Shown one piece after another: positions 19,316 to 26,858 of a DNA stretch of 60,685 nt. This DNA comes from CAWBCI01 sp963787195 (GTDB taxonomy: Bacteria > Bacteroidota > Bacteroidia > Bacteroidales > JAGOPY01). Every line of letters starts with the position of its first letter. Position 1 is the first letter of the stretch. Made by a program: the position numbers and the translations under genes. The stretch spans positions 1 to 60,685 of the forward strand of contig CAWBCI010000045.1 of the NCBI GenBank assembly GCA_963787195.1. Direction: 5' to 3'. The notes under the pieces are model-generated. The model was not told the DNA's origin. It ran no database searches and saw only the letters and a list, made by a program, of their open reading frames with translations.

Positions 19316-20911
19316 ATGAAAAAGTATTTTTTATTTATTTTTCTCTCCATATTATTAACGAACCCGGTTGAAAGCCAGATCTTCAGCATTCCCTGGCAAG
19401 CTTGTTATGGAGGTTCTAAAGCTGATGATTTCTATGATTTAGCCAAAACCAATAATGGATATATCTTAGTTGGAGCATCACAATCAAGTGATGGGGATTT
19501 AACGGTCCATTATGGAGGTGATGATGCCTGGGTAATTGTTACTGATAGTATTGGAAATCTTTTATGGCAAAAGTCTTACGGAGGAAGCCTGGGAGATGTG
19601 TTTCAAAGAGTTTTGCCAACAACAGATGGAAATTTTTATTTAGTTGGAAGTACCAAATCCTCTGATGGAACTATTGATTATGATCCTTATCCGACTTCCG
19701 GAGATTACTGGGTCGTTAAAATTGACAGTTTAGGCAGTGTTTTATGGCAAAAATTATTTGGCGGAAATGGACTTGATCAGTTTTGGGATGCCTCCTTAAC
19801 CACAGATGGAGGAATTGTTGCCGTGGGATGGACAGATTCTGATGATGGGGATGTTAGTCAATATTATGGAGGATGGGATACCTGGGTCATTAAGCTGGAC
19901 AGTACCGGAGAAAAACAATGGGATTTTACTATAGGAACAAGCATTGGCTTTGAATACGGACAGGCTATAATTCAAACGAGCGATGGGGGATATTTAGTTG
20001 GCATTTCTGCAAATCCTGAAGGAGATGGAAATGTCACTTGTATTCCACATAGTTATAATGCTGAAGGCATTTTGTTTAAATTAGATTCCGATGGAAATGA
20101 AGAATGGCAGCAATGTTACGGAGGGAGCAATCATGATGGGATAACATTACTTACCGAATTACCGGATGGTTATATGTTTGGTGGATACACTGCTTCATTT
20201 GATGGAGATTTAACAGGTTGTGGAAACCATGGAGGAACTGATATGTGGATTGGTAAAACAGATTTTGGAGGAAATAGTTTATGGCAAAAATGCTACGGAG
20301 GCTCAAAAGGTGATTTTTTAAATAATTTTTTTTGTGAAGCTGATGGAATCTTTATTTCAGGACACACTATTTCAGATGACTATGATGTACAAGGAAATCA
20401 TTCTTTTACTGGGTATAACGATTTATGGATTATTAAAATTAATGATTCCGGTGATATGGAATGGCAGCAGTGTATTGGTGGAAAGATGGATGAATATACG
20501 AGGAATAAAGGAGCTGTGAAGATAAGTGACCATGAATTCGTATTGGCCGGAATAACAACTTACAGTCCCTCCTTTGATGTAGATTGTGACTGTCAGAATA
20601 ATGGCTACCCGGATTATTGGCTTTTGGATATCAGAGACTCCACGGTTGGCACTCCTGAATTGTTAAAAGAAGCAGACATCAAAATCTACCCCAATCCGGC
20701 TAATACGATTTTGAATGTTTCATTACCTGGAAATTTTAATCCTGAAAAAACAAAATTGGACTTAATGGATATTACCGGAAGGACAATACTTACATTGAAA
20801 CCTAAGTCAAACGATTCGCACCTGGATATAAGCAATTTAAACAGGGGGATATATTTATTGAAAATATCCAATAATCAATCTGCCTTTACTGAAAAAGTGA
20901 TGATTTATTGA
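19316..20911 (+). CDS. second secreted seven-repeat (propeller-like) protein with T9SS sorting domain
   Basis: A 531-aa paralogue of the 16361 protein. The signal peptide ends near NPVESQ. Seven repeats again carry 'SSDGDL..HYGGDDAWVIVTD..GNLLWQKSYGGS'. The tail 'KIYPNPANTILNV...SNLNRGIYLLKI' is a type A sorting domain. The two paralogues are clearly diverged, so the duplication is not recent. The intrinsic terminator just upstream leaves no space for a separate conventional promoter and leader, so expression may depend on read-through. Confidence 0.88.
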   Translation: MKKYFLFIFLSILLTNPVESQIFSIPWQACYGGSKADDFYDLAKTNNGYILVGASQSSDGDLTVHYGGDDAWVIVTDSIGNLLWQKSYGGSLGDVFQRVLPTTDGNFYLVGSTKSSDGTIDYDPYPTSGDYWVVKIDSLGSVLWQKLFGGNGLDQFWDASLTTDGGIVAVGWTDSDDGDVSQYYGGWDTWVIKLDSTGEKQWDFTIGTSIGFEYGQAIIQTSDGGYLVGISANPEGDGNVTCIPHSYNAEGILFKLDSDGNEEWQQCYGGSNHDGITLLTELPDGYMFGGYTASFDGDLTGCGNHGGTDMWIGKTDFGGNSLWQKCYGGSKGDFLNNFFCEADGIFISGHTISDDYDVQGNHSFTGYNDLWIIKINDSGDMEWQQCIGGKMDEYTRNKGAVKISDHEFVLAGITTYSPSFDVDCDCQNNGYPDYWLLDIRDSTVGTPELLKEADIKIYPNPANTILNVSLPGNFNPEKTKLDLMDITGRTILTLKPKSNDSHLDISNLNRGIYLLKISNNQSAFTEKVMIY

Positions 20912-20974
20912 TAAGATCGCCCCCATAGTCAATCACCTCATCATCAAATCCTCTCATCATCAAATCAAAACTGA

Positions 20975-21080
20975 TTTCTTCATGAAACCCCGGAGCCTTA
21001 GAGATTCTTTGGCTTAAAAAAAATGAGCTATGGCGAGAGGCCCTTTTAGCCACAAAAGCACCAAAACTCTAAGAATTCAC
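20975..21080. repeat. imperfect inverted repeat (hairpin element)
   Basis: The left arm (20975-21020, ending TTTGGCTTAAAA) and the right arm (21043-21080, beginning TTTTAGCCACAAAAGC) are imperfect reverse complements. It belongs to the same kind of element as 2626-2723 and 35545-35654. Confidence 0.5.
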
Positions 21081-21144
21081 AATTTGATTTGACCTTATTA
21101 CAAACCAACTACAAATCCAAATTCATCCGGATAAACAATTAGAA

Positions 21145-21243
21145 TTGACTTGCCAAATCTTTTTTTGTATCTTGATGTCTCCTTAGTTTAAGCTCAAAAT
21201 TACAGATCACCAAACCGGATTTTTGATAAAAAATCCGGTTTTT
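21145..21243 (+). promoter_or_regulatory. leader copy A: promoter-like box and perfect hairpin before the 21293 gene
   Basis: TTG at 21145-21147 is separated by 20 bp from 'TATCTTGA' (21168-21175), a poor match to TAnnTTTG. A perfect 13-bp stem (AAACCGGATTTTT at 21212-21224 with its complement at 21229-21241) and a GATA tetraloop follow, then TT. The hairpin ends 49 bp before the start codon, so it could act as a leader attenuator or an mRNA-stabilising element. A diverged copy lies at 18034-18127. Confidence 0.6.
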
Positions 21244-21292
21244 GCTAAGAAATCTTAAGCCATGATCCTGAACCTTTAAACTCCTTCCAGCC

Positions 21293-22513
21293 ATGTTTAA
21301 CATACCCATACTTGATGTTTTTATCGGACTGGTCTTTATCTACCTGATATATGGCCTGATGATCACGGTGATTAACGAAATCATCAACAGTCTTTTCGGG
21401 ATGCGCGCCCGTCAACTCGAAAAAGCGATAAAGATCATGCTTGAAGATCAGCCCAAAAATTATGTTTTTTCCTTTAAAAGCGTTTATACTTACCTCTTCT
21501 CAGGAATCTTGAAAAGACTGAATTTTGTCCGCTTCTTCTTTATTCCGAAAAAACTGGATGAAAAAAGAAAGGAAAATGCAGGTATCACAAAAATGTTTTA
21601 TGATCAGCCTGTTATGCAGAAACTGGGAAAAAGCAGGCTGTTCAGCAAACCGTCTTACATTAAAGCCGAAACATTTTCAGCCTCCCTCCTTGAACTTCTT
21701 AAAAAAAATCCCGGAGCCACTGATCTGAATAAAATCGAAAAATCCCTCACAGTAAATCAAATTCAGGGCATTAAATTGGGACCTGAAACGGCCGGTTTTA
21801 TCCGGGAGCTCCTGGAGGAAAGTAAAGGCAATCTGGAGGATTTCAGGAAAAGACTTGAAAACTGGTTTGATACAACCATGGAGAGGGTCACGGGCTGGTA
21901 TAAAAGGATGTCGCAGCGCTATGCTTTCGTGATAGGGCTGCTCATCGCCATGACATTCAACGTGGATACGATTTCTATTGTCAGAATGCTCTCGACGGAT
22001 AAAAGCGCCCGGGAACAGATTGTCAATATGGCTTCTGATTATATCACGAACCACCCGGATTACAAATCCGGCACTCCTGGCTCCGACTCGGACTATGTCG
22101 CAAATATGGACTCCCTGGTGAAAGTGGCCGATACCCTACTCAACCAACAGATCTACAACACTTCAAATATACTGGGAATGGGATGGGTGCTGCCCACGAC
22201 TTATCAGCCCCGCTTCGAATTCACTTCCCTGAAATATAATAAGGCTGAATACAAACTGGCCAATAAGGTTTATGATCGTCTTTTAGACAAGAATTACAGG
22301 AAGGAAGTTCCCGCGGCTAAACTTTGCTGGTGTGATAAAAGCCGCTTTTTGCTCTGTATGATTTTCAATCCGCTGAAATTCCTGGGATTTCTCCTGACCG
22401 CCTTTGCAATGACTCTGGGCGCTCCTTTCTGGTTCGACATTCTAAAGAGACTGGTTTCCATCAGGTCGACGGGCACCAAACCTGAAGTAAAATCTTCTTC
22501 CGAAAAAAAATAA
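21293..22513 (+). CDS. membrane protein of unknown function, first gene of an uncharacterised locus
   Basis: A 406-aa protein I do not recognise as a named family. A first membrane segment (about 7-30, 'VFIGLVFIYLIYGLMITVI') is followed by a long charged region (40-205). A second hydrophobic segment begins at residue 210 ('YAFVIGLLIAMTFNVDTISI', with an embedded NVD). A probably extracytoplasmic region of about 110 residues comes next, then a last hydrophobic segment (about 350-385) ending in 'GAPFWFDILKRLV' and a polar tail (TGTKPEVKSSSEKK). The NVD and GAPFWFD motifs look conserved, which suggests a real family. The gene is preceded by the leader hairpin (21212-21241) and followed 32 bp later by the 738-aa gene. 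Confidence 0.75.
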   Translation: MFNIPILDVFIGLVFIYLIYGLMITVINEIINSLFGMRARQLEKAIKIMLEDQPKNYVFSFKSVYTYLFSGILKRLNFVRFFFIPKKLDEKRKENAGITKMFYDQPVMQKLGKSRLFSKPSYIKAETFSASLLELLKKNPGATDLNKIEKSLTVNQIQGIKLGPETAGFIRELLEESKGNLEDFRKRLENWFDTTMERVTGWYKRMSQRYAFVIGLLIAMTFNVDTISIVRMLSTDKSAREQIVNMASDYITNHPDYKSGTPGSDSDYVANMDSLVKVADTLLNQQIYNTSNILGMGWVLPTTYQPRFEFTSLKYNKAEYKLANKVYDRLLDKNYRKEVPAAKLCWCDKSRFLLCMIFNPLKFLGFLLTAFAMTLGAPFWFDILKRLVSIRSTGTKPEVKSSSEKK

Positions 22514-22545
22514 ATCATCATTCATCTTTATAATAATATACTAAA

Positions 22546-24762
22546 ATGAAAATTATTGACCTGATTAAATCCATACAATCCAATGAATTGACCAGCAGTA
22601 AAGCCCTGAATGAGAAGGACCTGCTGATATCGCCCCTGGATGCCAATGTAGAAAAATCAGTTCCTTTTGAACTTGAAAAAGTGACTTTTTCAATCGGCGC
22701 CAATGCCGGCTTTAAAATTGCCCTTTTTAATGAAGCAGACGATAAAGATCCGGATGGGATTATAGGTGGGGAAAAGCCGCTAATCCCCTTTGATCCGGCA
22801 AATGCCTGGCTGAAATATTCGGTGGACCTGGGATTAAAAGGCGGCGCTTCCGGAAACCTTGCCTCCTCAGGTTTTGAGTTTGACCTGGAAGGGGAAAAGA
22901 CCCTGGGGATAGATTCCTACCGTGTCCATAAACCGGCAGATCCTCTGAACAAGTCTGTTATAGCTGATCTGTCGAGCTTCAGGACGGTTTTTGAAAAGAA
23001 TGACTTTGCTAAGATGGATGTGAATGAGGCCATGACTTTCCATGTAAACGGGAAACTGCAGGGCGGCCTGGTCCTGAAATGGTCGGATATATTCTCCAGA
23101 GGAATCAGCCTGCTGACAAGCGCCGTTTCCAGTGTTTCCTCTGTGGAAATAAAAATAGAATCAGCCCTCAAAGCAGCCATTTCTTTCAATTTGAAAGATG
23201 ATTTCAGGCTGGTGATCGTGAAGATAGATGATCAGAAATTCAGACTGAGCCTTAAAAGGAACAAATCGCAAACCCTCGGGGCAAGTCTCGGCGCCTCTGT
23301 GGAAGTCTCATTTGCCGATCCGGCTTCCCTTGAAAAAATTGTGGATGGCATAATGGAAAGCCTCACAGGTCTTGCCAAAGAGGAGTTGAATAAATTGCTC
23401 CAAAACCCGAAGATCGATCAGGATAAACTGAAAAAGGTCCTGGATTTATTGCAGCTCACGGGTATCCCGGATAAATTAAAGGAGAAGTATGATGAATATG
23501 TGGCCTTAGTCAGGGCTAAGGTCACGAGTATAGCCGAGATCCATGCAAAGCTCAGTCTCTCCTATGCATACAGCAGGCTGAGCGAGGAAGAAGAATTTTT
23601 CAAGGCGGTATTTCCTTTGCAGGCCCTTGAAGACAGCCATGCCGCCCTCCTCAAATTTAAACTGGATAGTTTACTTAAAGGCATACAGGATAAATCTTTA
23701 AAAGACGTTGTAATTGAGGATTATTTTGGAGAGAAGAGCATAGAACAAAACCAGAAATGGGGCCTTGCTCTCGGGATAGGAAAATGGTCATTCGGAGGCA
23801 CTGAAAGCATCCGTTCCAAAATAAATATCATAAAAAACCTCGACCGGCACCAACAGGTTAGCTTCACCGGGATGAGACTGAATGAAAGCAATCCTGGAAA
23901 TGGTAAAGAGATATGGTCGGTTGATTTCAATGCAGATATGGCCAGGTTTTCAGCTATTGAGGTTCCGGATGCCTCCGAATTCAATTATGGCATCCATCTA
24001 AGCTGGCAACGACAGCTTAAAAAATTGAAGAATAAGGATAAATTGTCTAGTCTTTTAGATTTGGCAGTTTTATGGAAATCAATGAAAGAAGATGAATTTG
24101 AAGGAAAGGTGAATGATTTATATGATATTTTGAAGGATAAGAATGATATTTCCTTTGATTTCAACCTGCAGAGCGGGCCGGGGACTTTCCGTAAACTTAT
24201 ACCTTACATGGCCCAGAGGAATAATGCTGTAATGGCGGAAGCCATGGGTGCAGCCATGCCTTACGATGAGAGATTTCGGGACCGTAAGTACATCAGTAAG
24301 CGTAAGATTCTTTACGGGGCGCTCTGGAAATATTATCTTGAAAACCCCAAGGAATCCCTTGAATCATATGCCCTGACCGCGGAGAAAACCATTGCCAAAG
24401 CCGGCGACACGAATCTGGCCAGACTGGAGGGGCAGGTTGACGGTGCAGGCGAAGCATATTCCTTTGCCGGCCTGATAAAGCTGAATGTAAACACTGCTTT
24501 CTGCGTCAGCAGCCTATTTGAAGGCTTGCAGATTCTGAATGAAGGAATAGCCTTCAAACATCACTATGACCGGATCATAGCCGAAGCTTTCTCGAAATTG
24601 CATCCTTTTTGGAGCCAGTCGCACCATGTGAGGTCTTTCGGGGCTTACCTGCTGGCCATACGGGATCTTTCAGGTCTCACCAGCCTTCAGATCGAAAGAA
24701 CGCTCACAGTCACTTTCCCTGATCAGGACGGAGCCATTAAATCTGTCATCTATACCTTTTGA
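22546..24762 (+). CDS. large soluble protein of unknown function, second gene of the locus
   Basis: A 738-aa protein without signal peptide or clear membrane segments. The N-terminal part (about 40-260) is beta-rich with repeating 'SVDLGLKGGASGNLASSGFEFDL'-type strands. The middle (about 265-400) is charged and helical ('LEKIVDGIMESLTGLAKEEL'). A second beta-rich block follows (about 410-500, 'WGLALGIGKWSFGG') and then a mixed C-terminal domain with 'AFKHHYDRIIAEAFSKLHPFWSQSHHVRSF'. I recognise no catalytic motif. It sits 32 bp after the membrane protein and 23 bp before the amidohydrolase, so the three are probably co-transcribed. Confidence 0.75.
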   Translation: MKIIDLIKSIQSNELTSSKALNEKDLLISPLDANVEKSVPFELEKVTFSIGANAGFKIALFNEADDKDPDGIIGGEKPLIPFDPANAWLKYSVDLGLKGGASGNLASSGFEFDLEGEKTLGIDSYRVHKPADPLNKSVIADLSSFRTVFEKNDFAKMDVNEAMTFHVNGKLQGGLVLKWSDIFSRGISLLTSAVSSVSSVEIKIESALKAAISFNLKDDFRLVIVKIDDQKFRLSLKRNKSQTLGASLGASVEVSFADPASLEKIVDGIMESLTGLAKEELNKLLQNPKIDQDKLKKVLDLLQLTGIPDKLKEKYDEYVALVRAKVTSIAEIHAKLSLSYAYSRLSEEEEFFKAVFPLQALEDSHAALLKFKLDSLLKGIQDKSLKDVVIEDYFGEKSIEQNQKWGLALGIGKWSFGGTESIRSKINIIKNLDRHQQVSFTGMRLNESNPGNGKEIWSVDFNADMARFSAIEVPDASEFNYGIHLSWQRQLKKLKNKDKLSSLLDLAVLWKSMKEDEFEGKVNDLYDILKDKNDISFDFNLQSGPGTFRKLIPYMAQRNNAVMAEAMGAAMPYDERFRDRKYISKRKILYGALWKYYLENPKESLESYALTAEKTIAKAGDTNLARLEGQVDGAGEAYSFAGLIKLNVNTAFCVSSLFEGLQILNEGIAFKHHYDRIIAEAFSKLHPFWSQSHHVRSFGAYLLAIRDLSGLTSLQIERTLTVTFPDQDGAIKSVIYTF

Positions 24763-24785
24763 CATAGCAAAACAAACCAAAACCC

Positions 24786-26696
24786 ATGGAAAAGTCTTCA
24801 TCCAATTATTTTTATGATGTGCATTGCCATGCATTCAACCTGAGCCATGCCGGGCTGCTGGCTTTCGCCAACCGGTTCTTCCTTACGAATACTCTCTCTT
24901 TTAATGACCTCCTGCAAGGAAATATCGTGGATATTATCCTCTCGGTCATGATAAAAAAGAAAAAATCAGGTAGCAGAAGAGTTAAAATATCCGGTTCCTG
25001 ATCAAAGCCCTGATGGCCCTGCTGGTAGTCCTCACCATCGGGACAGGCATCTGGTACTGGTATTATATTCTCTCAGAATATTTTCTTTCCTGCCCTTTCT
25101 GTGACAGTATCTGGGGGCATGCCATCACCTGGATCCTGTCGGTCTTTGCCCTGCTCTTTACCATCCTAATCGTTATCCTGTTCTTCAAATTATTATCCAA
25201 GGTGAAAAGCCTCTTTACGAATAAGGGAGCGCTTTCGGCCAGGATCAGCAGGGTTGTGAATGTATTGTCTATATTCGAAAACGACATAGGGCGGCAATTC
25301 CGTTACCTGGAGTTCGATTATATGTCGCTGAACCCGAATGTGAAAACTGTGATAGCCAGTTTTTCCAATACTTATAATCCCTGGGAATTTTTCAAGAGGG
25401 TAAGTAAGATTTGGGAAGAAGAAGGCAGGACCATCCCGGTGAACGGGAAGAAGTATGACAAAGTCATCCTGACCCCTTTGATCATGGATTTTCATTATAA
25501 AGGATTTCAGAACCTGGATGTTTCCAAAGTCCATTACAATCTTCCTCCCAAAAAACCTATTATCGAACAATGCATAGATCTTTTTAACGGTATGCAGGAT
25601 TATTATGAAAATGTGAATTATGGACTACTGGAAATTTATCCCTTCCTTGGTTTAAATACGGATAATTATTCCATGGGAATAGTCAGGACCCTGAAAAATG
25701 ATATTTCAATTCCTTCAGAATTAGATGAAATCGCATATTTTATTCGTCTTTGTAAAAAAATAATATTATTTAAAGAACCCAATAGCTGAAGAAGAAGAAA
25801 GGCTGCTTTCAATTATTCAGGATGAAGAAGATACTAAGATCGTTCAGGAGATGATAGCCAGATCGCATAAGGAGGATAATTATCTGGTTTCAGCAAATAG
25901 TCTGCCCAAAATGCTGATGAAATATTTCTCGAAATTTGACGGGAGCCTGGAGACTCTTCAGAAGGAAAGGGCGCGATTATTCCTTATTGACGGGAAGAAT
26001 GGGGAGAAACAAGCTTCCACTTTCAGAAATGATGTAGGTTCAGGTTTCTTTTCAGGGGTGAAGGTGTATCCCCCGCTGGGATTTATTCCATGGCCCCAAG
26101 AGGGCACCCCGGCTTATGACAAAACTAATTTTCTTTACCAGTTTTGTGAAGAGAGGAGCATTCCCATCACCACCCATTGCAGCGACGGGGGATTTGTAGT
26201 GAATGTTGAAGAGTTGAAAGCAGATCCGGCCCACAGCAAGGATTACATGGCCCCGCTTACCTGGAAGAAGATATTGGAGAAATATCCTGCTTTAAAACTG
26301 AATTTCGGGCATTTCGGAGTAGAGATGAAGGCCTACGAAAAGGGCTGGGGAACCTGGATCTGCGATATCCTCGACATCATTGCCGACGAACGATTTAAGC
26401 ACGTTTATGCTGATGTTTCTTATGTAGGTGTAAGTGATGATAATTATAAAAGCATGATAGAAGCCATCCGTGAGCATATTGATAAGAAGTACAAATCGGA
26501 TGCTGATAAGAAGGCTTTTCTGGAAAGACTTTCAAAAAAGGTCATGTTCGGGACCGATTTCATGGTGAACTTATTCGACATCAGCTCCAATCTGGATTAT
26601 ATAAATATTTTCTCCCATTCTAATGCATTTGAAGGAATTCTGGACAAAGACCTGATGTGCCGGGAGAACCCGGAAGGCTTTTTGTTTGGGAAATGA
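24786..26696 (+). CDS. metal-dependent amidohydrolase (amidohydrolase_2 type) with internal transmembrane hairpin; two apparent frameshifts
   Basis: Three consecutive frames (24786-25001, to 25789, to 26696) join into one 636-aa protein if one A is added at the AAAA run 24984-24987 and one base is removed near 25764-25789. The metal-site motifs of the amidohydrolase superfamily are spread over all three pieces: HxH in 'YDVHCHAFN' (first), and 'ITTHCSDGG', 'NFGHFG' and 'FGTDFMVN' (last). Between the first strand and the rest lies an insertion with two hydrophobic segments ('LLVVLTIGTGIWYWYYIL', 'AITWILSVFALLFTILIVIL'), so the enzyme should be membrane-anchored from inside its barrel. There is no signal peptide. 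The substrate is unknown. Other frameshifted genes nearby suggest sequence errors rather than decay. Confidence 0.72.
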
Positions 26697-26812
26697 TGTA
26701 ACGACGTAAGGACATTGCGATATAACGACGTAGCGAATTAAAAAATACTTCTTCCTTCTTACCTCACCTCGTAATATCGTGATATCGCAACATCGCTATA
26801 TCGTTACATATA
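26697..26812. terminator. imperfect inverted repeat between convergent genes
   Basis: Left arm 'GTAACGACGTAAGGACATTGCGATATAACG' words (26699-26740) and right arm 'CGTGATATCGCAACATCGCTATATCGTTAC' words (about 26772-26807) are imperfect complements that could form a long hairpin serving both strands. No strong T-run follows, so its role as a terminator is inferred from position. Confidence 0.45.
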
Positions 26813-26858
26813 TTCTCCCCTTCCACCGATTTGGGGGAGTGCCGGGGATGGGGGCGAT

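Larger units (their letters stand above)
20912..21292. other. 381-bp gene-free spacer
   Basis: No coding frame is supported. It holds a short 'ATCATCAAATC' repeat (about 20935-20968), an imperfect inverted repeat (20975-21080) and the leader/hairpin module of the 21293 gene (21145-21243). Confidence 0.6.
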
